Part shown: piece after piece, positions 7,411 to 16,863 of the stretch
How positions within the stretch are numbered: the first letter of the stretch is position 1
Layout of the letters: the number at the start of each line of letters is the position of its first letter
Assembly (NCBI GenBank): GCA_012520595.1
Contig: JAAYNZ010000149.1
Span: 1-45,224, forward strand
DNA from: Candidatus Epulonipiscium sp.
GTDB taxonomy: Bacteria > Bacillota > Clostridia > Lachnospirales > JAAYNZ01
Length of the DNA stretch: 45,224 nucleotides
Direction: 5' to 3'
Notes under the pieces: model-generated
The model's database searches: none
Told to the model about the DNA's origin: nothing
The model's input: the letters and a program-made list of their open reading frames with translations, nothing else
Made by a program: the position numbers and the translations under genes

Positions 7411-9132
7411 TTATATAAGATGTAAAAGTCCGTGAAGAATTTTAATAGCTTCCCCACGAGTAGCATTTTTCCTAGGACGAAAATGGCCATCTGGATATCC
7501 CTGTATAATATGACAAGATGCCATTGCTATTATTTCTTTTTTATATTGAAAACTTTCTTGATCCCGAAACTGAATGGGTTCTAAGCATTGACCATCTACT
7601 CCAAATAATAAGTCTAGGCATCGATCTGAAATAAAGGCCATTTCCTCTCTCGTTATAGGTCCATCCACTTTAAATTTTTCAAAATTTTTTCCGTAGTCGT
7701 CCTTTCGAACAAGTCCTAAATTTTCTGCTGCTTGAAAATAACCTTCTTTAAAAAACCAGTGTTGACTTTGAAAATTTTCTTGTAATTCTGTATAATAAAA
7801 ACTTCGTATTACCAAACTAATAAATTCACCTCGGGTAATAGGGGAATCTGCTCGAAATGTACCATCAGGATAACCTTTAATCAAACCCATTTGTAATAAA
7901 GGCTCTGCATAAGAATAGGACCAATGCTCTGAAAAATCATCAATAAATGTAGGTAAATGCCGGCTATCATAAGTAAATACTACTTCTAAAGGATCCGATG
8001 TAAATAGATATCCACGTTGATCTTTAATAAATAACTGAAAAGTATAAGACCCCTCATAATTTTCTAAAAGAACATTCATCGTTCCATCTCCATTATAATG
8101 CAGTGCACTACCTGCTACGGCCTCTAAAGGCTGACCTGTGAATACCGTTTTAATGGCCTCTGGAAAACTGCTATCTCCTGTGGGATAAGCCACTAAAGTA
8201 TACTCATATTTTTCTTGAGAATTAGAAGAAACAGGAGTCCATTGGAAGTGATACTGATAATAATCCTCATAAATTGGATAATAATCCTTTAAAATTAATT
8301 GTGGTTTTTTAGATAATGTGGGCACACTCCCCGTATAACCAGCTAAACCTAACCAATAAAGATACAAACCTGACACTTCTGTAGCTAAAGGAAGATTTAA
8401 ATTTTCTTGAGGAAGTAAGTTGAAACTATGACTGTCATACTCTACTTCCTTTATATTTTGCTGTGCCCTTTGTGCCGAATCATAATAAATAGTGGAACGT
8501 TTTGCTAAGGGGGATCCAAATAATTGCACATAATCTTCTGCCGCGATTTCACAAATATCCCATCGATGATCGTAATCCTCACCGTAGTTATAATAATAGG
8601 TCACCTTAGGATATGCTTTAAGATTTCGAATGTTAGCATACTCTGTATCTTTCCACTGAGCAAAATGCTTATTTTCTTTAGTAATTAGATAATAGTATGT
8701 AAAGTGGTGTCCATATTCATGGGAAAGGATTCTTGCAAATTGGGCAATATTCGTATAATCGTTTCCGTTAAATATTTCAATATAACGTCCTTTTTTATAA
8801 ATATACTCTCCATTTTCTCCAAAATCAAAATCCGGATAATAGTAGGCAGCCACTCCTTCCGGAGAGTCAGGGTAAATGTAAACTGCTGAAAAATATGCCA
8901 ACTCTTCTCCATGAAAATTATTAAGAAGCTCCTTATAAATGGATTCCAATGCTTTTGGATTGGACCAATTGGATGAAAAACTAATAATCTCTACTCCTAA
9001 AGGCCCTTTGTACTGAGCAATAGGTTTTCCATACCCTGTACGTGGTTGACCAAAAACACTTCCAGTCCATGGAATAAAGAGAAAGAATAAAAATAAAATC
9101 ATTGTTTTCGATGTATTCCATTTTTTTTTCAT
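7411..9132 (-). CDS. secreted zincin-like protein with three S-layer homology repeats
   Basis: A 573-residue protein. Residues 1-28 form a signal peptide ending near SVFGQ. The N-terminal domain contains HEYGHH (His138-His142, an HExxH zinc site), and EIAAEDY (Glu195, Glu199) downstream could give the third ligand. A middle region of beta character (about 290-390) looks like a fibronectin-type segment. Three S-layer homology repeats follow (about 400-573), with GYPDGTFRADSPITRGEF and GYPDGHFRPRKNATRGEA as typical cores; these bind pyruvylated wall polymers. A cell-wall-attached metallopeptidase is therefore likely. I start at the ATG at 9132, after AAGGGTGA, instead of the ATG at 9159. No protease family can be named with certainty. 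Confidence 0.85.
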   Translation of the reverse strand: MKKKWNTSKTMILFLFFLFIPWTGSVFGQPRTGYGKPIAQYKGPLGVEIISFSSNWSNPKALESIYKELLNNFHGEELAYFSAVYIYPDSPEGVAAYYYPDFDFGENGEYIYKKGRYIEIFNGNDYTNIAQFARILSHEYGHHFTYYYLITKENKHFAQWKDTEYANIRNLKAYPKVTYYYNYGEDYDHRWDICEIAAEDYVQLFGSPLAKRSTIYYDSAQRAQQNIKEVEYDSHSFNLLPQENLNLPLATEVSGLYLYWLGLAGYTGSVPTLSKKPQLILKDYYPIYEDYYQYHFQWTPVSSNSQEKYEYTLVAYPTGDSSFPEAIKTVFTGQPLEAVAGSALHYNGDGTMNVLLENYEGSYTFQLFIKDQRGYLFTSDPLEVVFTYDSRHLPTFIDDFSEHWSYSYAEPLLQMGLIKGYPDGTFRADSPITRGEFISLVIRSFYYTELQENFQSQHWFFKEGYFQAAENLGLVRKDDYGKNFEKFKVDGPITREEMAFISDRCLDLLFGVDGQCLEPIQFRDQESFQYKKEIIAMASCHIIQGYPDGHFRPRKNATRGEAIKILHGLLHLI

Positions 9133-9297
9133 TGAATCACCCTTATATGTATTTATCAAATGCTATCCTAGTAACGCTGACTCCTTATTATTTTTATTAT
9201 ACTATAAATATATAGAAAGCATATTACACAAAGATTAAATCTTCTTTTCATAACTATGTATAAAGGGCTACAATATATTACATTTTATTAATAAAGT

Positions 9298-9337
9298 AAA
9301 AAGTGTATCTCTTTACTATTTCAAAGATACACTTTTT
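9298..9337 (-). terminator. terminator after the DUF445 gene
   Basis: A 13-bp inverted repeat (AAAAAGTGTATCT at 9298-9310 with its complement at 9325-9337), A-rich before and T-rich after, directly behind the stop of the minus-strand gene. Confidence 0.8.
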
Positions 9338-9349
9338 ATCTATTGATTC

Positions 9350-10813
9350 TTATATAAAATTAAGAACAATCCCCATAATAAATCCTAATAATGCTCCTAA
9401 CCAAGTTATGGCTTGTAGTTCCTTTTTGGCAATGGATAAGATAATCTTTTCCGTGTACGCCATATCAAAAGATTGTATTTGATCTTCTACCATTTGAGGT
9501 AAATTTAAAAACTGTATCAGCGAGGTACCTTTTTCCCTTACCAATTGTAAATAGCCTTCTACAATCTTATCTTGTATTTTTTCTAATTCTATTGGCTTAA
9601 TCTTGCGAAATAAATGATAAATAGGGTACTGCAAGACTTCTTTGCGACATTGAGCAATGAGAAACTGGCATTTTTTATAAAATGTTTCAGAATGACTAAG
9701 ATACCCGACACCCCTGGTGATCCATGGTAAAATAGAATCTTTCTGCTGTTGTAAAAATGATTCATTCCAGTAAGAAACAGAAAGAAAAGAAGTAAAAATC
9801 TTATCTGTTAAATAATGATACCCTTGTTCTAAACCCGTTTCTTTTAAAGACGGAGGAATCTTTTGGAGCAGAGAACTTACAGGTGTTTTTAGCCCTTTTT
9901 TAAGAAAATGATTTATCTCTTGAAGTAATTCTTCCTGATTTTCTTCCTTGTTTAAATATTTTTCTATTTCATCCAAAAATCGTTGATAAATTTTATCTGG
10001 GTTAACGAAAAAAGCCGCAAACTTTCCTAACTGATTTTGCAATATTTGGGTCAATAATTGCTTTACGTTGTTTTGTACTGTAGGTTGATAAAATATTTTT
10101 TGAACATAAAAAGATAAGGTAGGTCCTTGCATCAAAAGATAAGCCTCCATCTCCTGTAACATAGAAAGAGAAAGAAAGTCACTAATGGATCGTTGTTTTT
10201 TTTCCCATTTTTCTACTTTCTTTTGAATCCATTGATTAAAAGCAAGTCGAGTCTGTTCTCTCTGAAAATATTCATGTCCACTTTTTAGTAACTGCTCTTG
10301 GATCTTTTGAAACATTTGTTCCATTTCTGGTTTTTTTAATTGTTCCATGACCTGATCTAAAATCCAAGAAGCGATCTGCTTTTGTACTTCTGGATTTCGT
10401 AGTTCTTCTCCTATTTGATGAATTATTTTTGCTTCCCACTTGATAAAAACAGAATCTACATCTTTCCCTATTCTTTTTTCTAGCCAAGTTTGTAGTGTCA
10501 TTTCATCTTGCTGTAGATGCAATATCAACTGACGGACTTTTTTCCCCAATTGTTCTTGCACTTGAGGACCTTCTAGCGCATTGGTTAGTATTTCAGGTGT
10601 TAATAAATGTTCTCCAATGGTTTGTCCTACAGAATGAGCGATCCGATGTTGTTCTTTTGGAATTAATCCAGGTGTGAAAGGTATTTTTATGGGTCCGAAT
10701 CGTTTTTCAGTATAGGGACGAAATAACATTTTAATGGCAAGCCAATTTGTAATATATCCAATAAACCCTCCTACTACAGCAGGAGTTAACCATTGTATCA
10801 CTGCCATTGTCAT
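9350..10813 (-). CDS. DUF445 family membrane protein
   Basis: A 487-residue protein with an N-terminal membrane hairpin containing GGFIGYITNWLAIKMLFRP and FTPGLIPKE, a long helical middle part rich in Gln, Glu and Lys, and a C-terminal hydrophobic segment (WLGALLGFIMGIVLNFI). This is the pattern of the YheB/DUF445 family, whose function is unknown. It begins ten bases after the rex stop and is probably cotranscribed with rex. Start at 10813 after AGGAGAG; an ATG two codons later is possible. Confidence 0.88.
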   Translation of the reverse strand: MTMAVIQWLTPAVVGGFIGYITNWLAIKMLFRPYTEKRFGPIKIPFTPGLIPKEQHRIAHSVGQTIGEHLLTPEILTNALEGPQVQEQLGKKVRQLILHLQQDEMTLQTWLEKRIGKDVDSVFIKWEAKIIHQIGEELRNPEVQKQIASWILDQVMEQLKKPEMEQMFQKIQEQLLKSGHEYFQREQTRLAFNQWIQKKVEKWEKKQRSISDFLSLSMLQEMEAYLLMQGPTLSFYVQKIFYQPTVQNNVKQLLTQILQNQLGKFAAFFVNPDKIYQRFLDEIEKYLNKEENQEELLQEINHFLKKGLKTPVSSLLQKIPPSLKETGLEQGYHYLTDKIFTSFLSVSYWNESFLQQQKDSILPWITRGVGYLSHSETFYKKCQFLIAQCRKEVLQYPIYHLFRKIKPIELEKIQDKIVEGYLQLVREKGTSLIQFLNLPQMVEDQIQSFDMAYTEKIILSIAKKELQAITWLGALLGFIMGIVLNFI

Positions 10814-10823
10814 AGGTACTCTC

Positions 10824-11531
10824 CTAACTTTTTCGAGTATTATGATTGGAAATTTTTAATCCCAACGTTTCCCTTTTCTGCTTTTCTTGCTTTTGTTGCA
10901 TCTTTTGCTCATTTAATTTATAAGATAAAGTCATTAGACTATCAGATAAATGGACGTTTTCTACAATTACATGCTTGGGAACCTTTAAATCAATAGGCGA
11001 AAAATTCCAAAGTCCTTTGATGCCCCATCTTGCTAAATCCTGTCCTATTTTCGATGCTTTTGTTTTGGGTAATGTCAAAATTGCAATATCAATTTCATGT
11101 TCCTTTACAAAATCCTCCAACTCATCAATATCTTGAATCTCAATCCCACGAATGGACATTCCAATTAAACGAGGGTTAATATCAAAAAGACCTTTGATGA
11201 CAAATCCTCGCTTTTCAAAATTGGTATAATTAGCTAATGCTTGTCCTAAATTTCCTACACCAACGATAATCACTTTATATGTATTTTCCAATCCAAGAAT
11301 TTTCCCAATTTCATTGTATAAATACTCTACATTATATCCATACCCTTGTTGACCAAATCCTCCAAAATTATTTAAATCTTGACGAATTTGAGAAGCTGTA
11401 ACCCCCATTCGTTCACTTAATTCACGAGACGAAATACGGGTAACATCATTTTCTAATAACTCACCTAAATACCGAAAATAACGTGGCAAACGCTTAATAA
11501 CTGCCATAGAAATCTTTTTTTCTTCTCCCAA
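10824..11531 (-). CDS. rex: redox-sensing transcriptional repressor Rex
   Basis: A 235-residue protein with an N-terminal winged helix (about 10-80, with RISSRELSERMGVTASQIR and FGGFGQQGYGYN) and a Rossmann domain with GVGNLGQAL (about 91-99) that reads the NADH/NAD+ ratio. Rex represses fermentation and reductive pathways until NADH rises. The start is a TTG at 11531 with AGGGAG about eight bases upstream; the ATG at 11507 lacks a well-placed site. It is divergent to the ABC-F gene and preceded by a consensus promoter (11642-11670). Confidence 0.96.
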   Translation of the reverse strand: MGEEKKISMAVIKRLPRYFRYLGELLENDVTRISSRELSERMGVTASQIRQDLNNFGGFGQQGYGYNVEYLYNEIGKILGLENTYKVIIVGVGNLGQALANYTNFEKRGFVIKGLFDINPRLIGMSIRGIEIQDIDELEDFVKEHEIDIAILTLPKTKASKIGQDLARWGIKGLWNFSPIDLKVPKHVIVENVHLSDSLMTLSYKLNEQKMQQKQEKQKRETLGLKISNHNTRKS

Positions 11532-11641
11532 TTCCTCATCTCCCTTCTACTTTTAGGATATTCTCAAGTGAACTACTCCTATTTTATTTGAATCCACATG
11601 GGCTCTCTATGATTGTTTGTAATTGATTATAGTTAAAACTT

Positions 11642-11670
11642 ATTATACCTTGACGTGAAAATTGTGTCAA
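11642..11670 (-). promoter_or_regulatory. sigma-A promoter of rex with embedded inverted repeat
   Basis: On the minus strand TTGACA (11670-11665), a 17-base spacer and TATAAT (11647-11642) match the vegetative consensus exactly. The -35 element and spacer also carry the inverted repeat TTGAC...GTCAA (11650-11670), a position suited to a repressor. The repeat is not the usual Rex operator, so autoregulation is a guess. Confidence 0.85.
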
Positions 11671-11739
11671 TCATGCATCTTTTCAATCCTCTTGTTTTTT
11701 GCTATGATAGTAGTAGTTTAGAAACGGAGGTTTGCCCAC

Positions 11740-13641
11740 ATGATTATAGCATGTAAAGATATTACAAAATCCTTTGGTACCAATGTGATTTTAGATGGTA
11801 TTTCATTTCAAATAGAAGAACAAGATAAAGTAGCTATTGTAGGAACAAATGGAGCTGGAAAATCCACTTTATTTAAAATCTTAGCTGGTGAATGGTCGCC
11901 TGATGGAGGTGATATTTTCCTTAGTAAAGGTACTAGTTTAGGTTACTTATCCCAACATTTAGACTTAGATGAAAACAATTCTATTTACCAAGAAATGATT
12001 CTAATTTTTTCCCACCTATTAGAAATGGAAAAACAATTACGAGAGTATGAACAAAAAATGGGACAATTGCAAGGGAAATCCCTCCAAGAAATTATGGAAA
12101 AATACTCTATCTTACAGCATCAATTTGAAGAAAATATGGGGTACGGTTACAAAAGTAAAATTCAAGGTGTTCTAATGGGTTTAGGATTTACAAAGGATGA
12201 ATTTAATCAACCCATTTATCAGTTATCTGGAGGTCAGAAAACAAGAGTCTCTTTAGCTAAATTGCTCTTACAACAACCTTCTATTCTTTTATTAGACGAG
12301 CCTACCAATCATTTAGATATTGCCTCTATTGAGTGGCTAGAGCTTTTTCTTAAAAATTATCCTGGAACCGTCCTTCTAATCTCTCATGACCGTTATTTTT
12401 TAGACCGAATTATAACCCAAACTATAGAAATTGAAAATAAAAAATCAACTGTATATCGAGGCAATTATTCCTTCTATGCCAAACAAAAATCGATCAACCG
12501 GGAGATTCAATTGCACCAATACTACCACCAGCAAAAAGAAATCCAAAGGCAAGAAACAATTATTCAACAACTTCGTTCTTTTAACCGCGAAAAATCAATT
12601 AAACGAGCCAAAAGCAGAGAAAAAGCCTTGGCGAAAATCGAGCGAATCGAAAAACCACAATTTATTCCTACTGAAATGAAACTATCCTTAGCTCCTAAGA
12701 TTCAAAGTGGTTTTGATGTCTTGTCTGTAGAGGGACTTTGTAAATCTTTTGATGAAAATCCCTTATTCTCCAATGTATCCTTTCAAGTACACAAAGGGGA
12801 ACGAGTGGCTTTAATTGGTCCTAATGGGGTAGGAAAAACAACTCTGTTTCGTATCCTATTAAACGAGCTTTCTTCTGATGGTGGAAGTTTCCACTTGGGA
12901 AGCAACGTTTATATTGGATATTATGACCAAGAACAGCAACACTTATCACCTGAAAAAACAATTTTTGATGAAATTTCAGATGCTTTTCCTGCTTTAACCC
13001 AAGGTGAAATTCGTAATACCTTAGCTGCCTTTTTATTTACAGGAGACGATGTTTTTAAACAAATTAGTTCCCTTAGTGGTGGCGAAAAAGGCCGAGTTAG
13101 TTTAGCTAAGATCATGCTATCCCAAGCAAATTTTTTATTACTCGATGAGCCTACAAATCATCTAGATATGATATCAAAAGAAATTTTAGAACAGGCTCTT
13201 ATTGGATACGAAGGGACCGTTTTATACATTTCTCATGATCGTTATTTTATTAATAAAACAGCTGATAAAGTTTTGGAGTTAACTTCTGAAGGTGTTACCA
13301 GTTATCTTGGAAACTATGATTATTATATAGAGAAAAAAAATAAACAGGATACCTTTCCTCCCTCAGAGTCTCCTGAAAATACAAAAACCAGTCAAACAAA
13401 AGAAGAGTGGTTACTTCAAAAAGAACTGCAAGCTCAACAGCGAAAAAAAGAATCGGAAATTGCAAAGGTTGAAAAAGAAATCGAAGAACTTGAAAAAGAA
13501 TTACAACAGTTGGATGAAAAACTATGTCTCGAAGAATTCTATAGTATACCTGAAAAAGCACAAGAAGTATATTATGCAAAAAAATCTGTAGAAGAAAAAC
13601 TAGAATCTTTATATGAAACTTGGGAAGAACTACATCTGTAA
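11740..13641 (+). CDS. ABC-F family ATPase (YdiF/Uup type)
   Basis: A 633-residue soluble protein with two ABC domains and no membrane part. Domain 1 has GTNGAGKST, LSGGQKTRVSLAK and LLLDEPTNHLD; domain 2 has GPNGVGKTT, LSGGEKGRVSLAK and LLLDEPTNHLD. The linker and a C-terminal coiled coil of about 80 residues (EKEIEELEKELQQLDEKL) are as in YdiF/Uup. ABC-F proteins act on the ribosome during translation; the exact task of this branch is not settled. Start at 11740 after GGAGG. The pairing with rex is also found in Bacillus (ydiF/ydiH). Confidence 0.93.
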   Translation: MIIACKDITKSFGTNVILDGISFQIEEQDKVAIVGTNGAGKSTLFKILAGEWSPDGGDIFLSKGTSLGYLSQHLDLDENNSIYQEMILIFSHLLEMEKQLREYEQKMGQLQGKSLQEIMEKYSILQHQFEENMGYGYKSKIQGVLMGLGFTKDEFNQPIYQLSGGQKTRVSLAKLLLQQPSILLLDEPTNHLDIASIEWLELFLKNYPGTVLLISHDRYFLDRIITQTIEIENKKSTVYRGNYSFYAKQKSINREIQLHQYYHQQKEIQRQETIIQQLRSFNREKSIKRAKSREKALAKIERIEKPQFIPTEMKLSLAPKIQSGFDVLSVEGLCKSFDENPLFSNVSFQVHKGERVALIGPNGVGKTTLFRILLNELSSDGGSFHLGSNVYIGYYDQEQQHLSPEKTIFDEISDAFPALTQGEIRNTLAAFLFTGDDVFKQISSLSGGEKGRVSLAKIMLSQANFLLLDEPTNHLDMISKEILEQALIGYEGTVLYISHDRYFINKTADKVLELTSEGVTSYLGNYDYYIEKKNKQDTFPPSESPENTKTSQTKEEWLLQKELQAQQRKKESEIAKVEKEIEELEKELQQLDEKLCLEEFYSIPEKAQEVYYAKKSVEEKLESLYETWEELHL

Positions 13642-13660
13642 GCACAAAATATCAAAGAAA

Positions 13661-13698
13661 AGAAGTGTAGATAAAGTATACATCTACACTTCTTTTTA
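13661..13698. terminator. bidirectional terminator between ABC-F and isocitrate dehydrogenase genes
   Basis: A perfect 12-bp inverted repeat (AGAAGTGTAGAT at 13661-13672 with 13682-13693), with A-rich and T-rich flanks, between two convergent genes. Confidence 0.88.
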
Positions 13699-13701
13699 TT
13701 C

Positions 13702-14865
13702 TTAGGATAAGGTTTGTATGGTTTCCATGATGTAATCTGCAAATTCTCCGCTCGTAGCTCCTGTATCTCGTCCAGTAATGGTTAATTTTTTCTCTGTAAT
13801 GGTACAAATATCTAAAGCTTGAGTTAATTGATCTGCTTCTTTTATATATCCAATATGAGATAAAAGCATAGCTGCTGCTCGAATGATACTACAAGGATCT
13901 GCATACTGTGCCCTTCCTTCTTCTACCATTCGTGGGGCAGAACCATGAATGGCTTCAAACATGGCATATTGTTTCCCAATATTTGCACTACCTGCTGTTC
14001 CTACTCCACCTTGAAATTCAGCCGCTTCATCTGTCAAAATATCTCCATATAAATTGGGTAAAATAAAAACTTGAAATTGGGTTCTTCTTTTTTCATCAAT
14101 TAATTTGGCGGTCATAATATCAATGTACCAATCGTCCATTTCTATTTCTGGATACTCTTTGGATATTTCTTTACAAATATCTAAGAATTTTCCGTCTGTT
14201 GTTTTTACAACATTAGCCTTTGTAACAACAGTCACTTTTTTCTTTCCATTCTTTCTTGCAAAATCAAAAGCGGATCTTGCAATTCTCTCTACTCCTTGAG
14301 TTGTGATTACTTTAAAATCAAAAGCAACGTCTTCTGTAACATGAAATCCTTGGCTACCTAAAACATAAGCACCTTCTGTGTTTTCTCTAAAAAAAGTCCA
14401 ATCAATTCCTAACTCTGGCACTTTTACAGGTCGAACATTGGCAAATAAGTCTAATTCTTTTCGCATAGCTACATTCGCACTTTCAATATTAGGCCAAGGA
14501 TCTCCTTGTCTTGGAGTTGTTGTAGGACCCTTTAAAATAACATGGCATTGTTTTAATTCTTCTAAGACATCATCAGGAATTGCTTTTCCTACTTTTGCCC
14601 TGTTTTCAATGGTGCAACCTTGAATTTCTTTAATCTTAATTTTTCCTTTTTCTATTTCTGATTGAAGCAAAAATTCTAAAATTCTTTGGGCTTGGTGAGT
14701 AATGGAAGGACCTATACCATCTCCACCTACGACTCCAATTACAATAGTATCCAATTGATCATACTGAATAAAATCCTCTTGATTTTTCATTCGTTCGACT
14801 CGTTCTAGTTGTTGTTGAATTAACTTTCCAAACTTTTCTTTTGCGTCTGTAATCAATGATTCCAT
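13702..14865 (-). CDS. icd: NAD(P)-dependent isocitrate/isopropylmalate-family dehydrogenase, probably isocitrate dehydrogenase
   Basis: A 387-residue beta-decarboxylating dehydrogenase that should turn isocitrate into 2-oxoglutarate. It has the family motifs VGGDGIGP, FRENTEGAY (substrate serine replaced in the Thr/Glu-rich pattern usual for this branch), NLYGDILTDEAAEFQGG and EAIHGSAP. The family also includes isopropylmalate and homoisocitrate dehydrogenases; the aconitase and citrate synthase genes directly upstream decide for isocitrate. Cofactor preference cannot be read securely. Start at 14865 after AAGGAGG, 60 bases behind the aconitase stop. Confidence 0.88.
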   Translation of the reverse strand: MESLITDAKEKFGKLIQQQLERVERMKNQEDFIQYDQLDTIVIGVVGGDGIGPSITHQAQRILEFLLQSEIEKGKIKIKEIQGCTIENRAKVGKAIPDDVLEELKQCHVILKGPTTTPRQGDPWPNIESANVAMRKELDLFANVRPVKVPELGIDWTFFRENTEGAYVLGSQGFHVTEDVAFDFKVITTQGVERIARSAFDFARKNGKKKVTVVTKANVVKTTDGKFLDICKEISKEYPEIEMDDWYIDIMTAKLIDEKRRTQFQVFILPNLYGDILTDEAAEFQGGVGTAGSANIGKQYAMFEAIHGSAPRMVEEGRAQYADPCSIIRAAAMLLSHIGYIKEADQLTQALDICTITEKKLTITGRDTGATSGEFADYIMETIQTLS

Positions 14866-14925
14866 TTTTTTCCTCCTTACGTTTTACTTGTCAAAAAAGA
14901 TACAACTTTATAAAGCAAAAAATTT

Positions 14926-16848
14926 TTATGCTTCTGCTTTGATCAAATTAATTTTACCACCAGCTAATAAAGTCTTCCACTCTTTTTCTGTACAATTTAT
15001 TGTCATCTTATATTTTTTTTGTTTTGTTATATTTTCTACATAAACAAGATTTTCTTTTATTGCTTCTTTTACATCTTGAATTTTTAATTCATCAAACTCT
15101 GCAATATCATCATAATCTCTGGCATTACAAAAAACCAATGGAAGAATACCTGCATTAATTAAATTGGATCGATGAATTCGAGCAAAACTTTTTGCCAATA
15201 CAGCTTTGATCCCTAAATACAAAGGTACTAAAGCTGCATGTTCACGACTCGAGCCTTGACCATAATTTTCTCCTCCTATAATAAATCCTCCTCCATTATC
15301 CTTTGCCCTTTTAGGAAATTCTGGATCACAAGGCGTCAGACAATATTCAGCTAAATGAGGAATATTGGAGCGAAAAGGAAGTAATTTTGCATTGGAAGGC
15401 ATAATATGATCGGTTGTAATATTATCTTCTACTTTAATGAGAACTTTTCCTTCTAATACATTAGAAAGAGGAACATTCCTTGGAAAAGGTTTAATATTAG
15501 GTCCTTTAATAACTTCAACTTGACTTCCATCTTCCGCTGGAGGAATAATCATATTATCATCAACAGTAAATGTTTCCGGCATTTCTACTGAAATCTCTAC
15601 GGGATACGTCCGAGGATCCACTAATTTTCCTTCGATAGCACTGATAGCTGCTGTTTCAGGACTTACTAAATAAACACTAGCCGAAGGCGTACCACATCGG
15701 CCTTTAAAATTACGATTAAACGTTCGAAGAGAAATAGCGTTACTAGCAGGTGCTTGCCCCATACCAATACAAGGACCACACCCGGATTCTAAAATTCGAG
15801 CTCCTGCACTAATTAAATCAGCTAATGCACCGTTACTAGCTAACATATTTAAAACTTGTTTAGAACCTGGAGAAATTACTAAACTTACATTGGGGTGGAC
15901 CGTCTTTCCTTTTAATATCTTTGCTACTTTCATTAAATCTTGGTAGGAACTATTGGTACAGCTTCCAATGGCTACTTGATCCACAAGAATTTCTCCTATT
16001 TCACTTACCTTTTTTACATTATCAGGACTATGTGGCATAGCTGCTAAAGGTTCTAAGTCATCCAAACAAATTTCTATGGTTTCATCATAGGTAGCATCTT
16101 CATCTGGCAATATGGATTCCCATACTTCTTCCCGTTGTTGTGCCTTTAAAAACTCTCTTGTAATTTCATCACTTGGGAAAACAGAAGTGGTCGCTCCCAA
16201 TTCTGCTCCCATATTTGTAATGGTTGCCCTTTCTGGTACGGATAAAGACTTAACACCTTCTCCTGTATATTCAATGACCTTCCCTACTCCACCCTTTACT
16301 GTCAGGCGACGTAAGACTTCTAAGATAATATCCTTAGCAGAAACAAAAGGTTTCAACCTTCCAGTCAATCGGACATTAACTACTTTAGGCATAGTAATAT
16401 AATAGGTTCCGCCTCCCATGGCTACGGCCACATCCAATCCTCCTGCTCCAATGGCCAACATACCAAGGCCTCCCCCTGTTGGAGTATGGCTATCTGAGCC
16501 TAAAAGAGTTTCTCCTGGTACTCCAAAACGTTCCAAATGAACTTGATGGCAAATTCCATTTCCAGGTCGAGAAAAATAAATACCATGCTTATGAGCTACG
16601 GTTTGAATGTACTTATGATCGTCAGCATTTTCAAATCCTTGTTGTAACATATTATGATCAATATATGCAACAGATTTTTTTGTTTTGACTCGATCAATTT
16701 CCATGGCTTCAAACTGTAGATAGGCCATGGTTCCTGTAGAATCTTGTGTTAACGTTTGATCAATACGAATACCTATTTCGGTACCCGGTATTAAGTCTCC
16801 TTCCACTAAGTGATTTTGTAAAATTTTTTGTGTAATATTCAGTCCCAT
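14926..16848 (-). CDS. aconitate hydratase
   Basis: A 640-residue aconitase of the short, monomeric-like clostridial type. It converts citrate to isocitrate with a 4Fe-4S cluster, whose cysteines lie in IGSCTNSS and ESGCGPCIGMG. The swivel domain with GENYGQGSSREHAAL follows at about residue 530. The ATG at 16848 is eight bases from GGAGG; the ATG at 16854 is only two bases away, so I chose the inner one. It begins 15 bases behind the citrate synthase stop, so the two are one transcript. Confidence 0.94.
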   Translation of the reverse strand: MGLNITQKILQNHLVEGDLIPGTEIGIRIDQTLTQDSTGTMAYLQFEAMEIDRVKTKKSVAYIDHNMLQQGFENADDHKYIQTVAHKHGIYFSRPGNGICHQVHLERFGVPGETLLGSDSHTPTGGGLGMLAIGAGGLDVAVAMGGGTYYITMPKVVNVRLTGRLKPFVSAKDIILEVLRRLTVKGGVGKVIEYTGEGVKSLSVPERATITNMGAELGATTSVFPSDEITREFLKAQQREEVWESILPDEDATYDETIEICLDDLEPLAAMPHSPDNVKKVSEIGEILVDQVAIGSCTNSSYQDLMKVAKILKGKTVHPNVSLVISPGSKQVLNMLASNGALADLISAGARILESGCGPCIGMGQAPASNAISLRTFNRNFKGRCGTPSASVYLVSPETAAISAIEGKLVDPRTYPVEISVEMPETFTVDDNMIIPPAEDGSQVEVIKGPNIKPFPRNVPLSNVLEGKVLIKVEDNITTDHIMPSNAKLLPFRSNIPHLAEYCLTPCDPEFPKRAKDNGGGFIIGGENYGQGSSREHAALVPLYLGIKAVLAKSFARIHRSNLINAGILPLVFCNARDYDDIAEFDELKIQDVKEAIKENLVYVENITKQKKYKMTINCTEKEWKTLLAGGKINLIKAEA

Positions 16849-16863
16849 GAACATAGCCTCCCT

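Noticed and set aside
7293-7490. Short minus-strand open frame of 65 codons
   Set aside because: It overlaps the C-terminal end of the S-layer homology gene and its terminator, has no ribosome-binding site and an unlikely composition.
13295-13645. 116-codon frame opposite the ABC-F C-terminus
   Set aside because: It is the antisense of a Lys/Glu-rich coiled coil, which often gives long open frames rich in Phe/Leu by chance.
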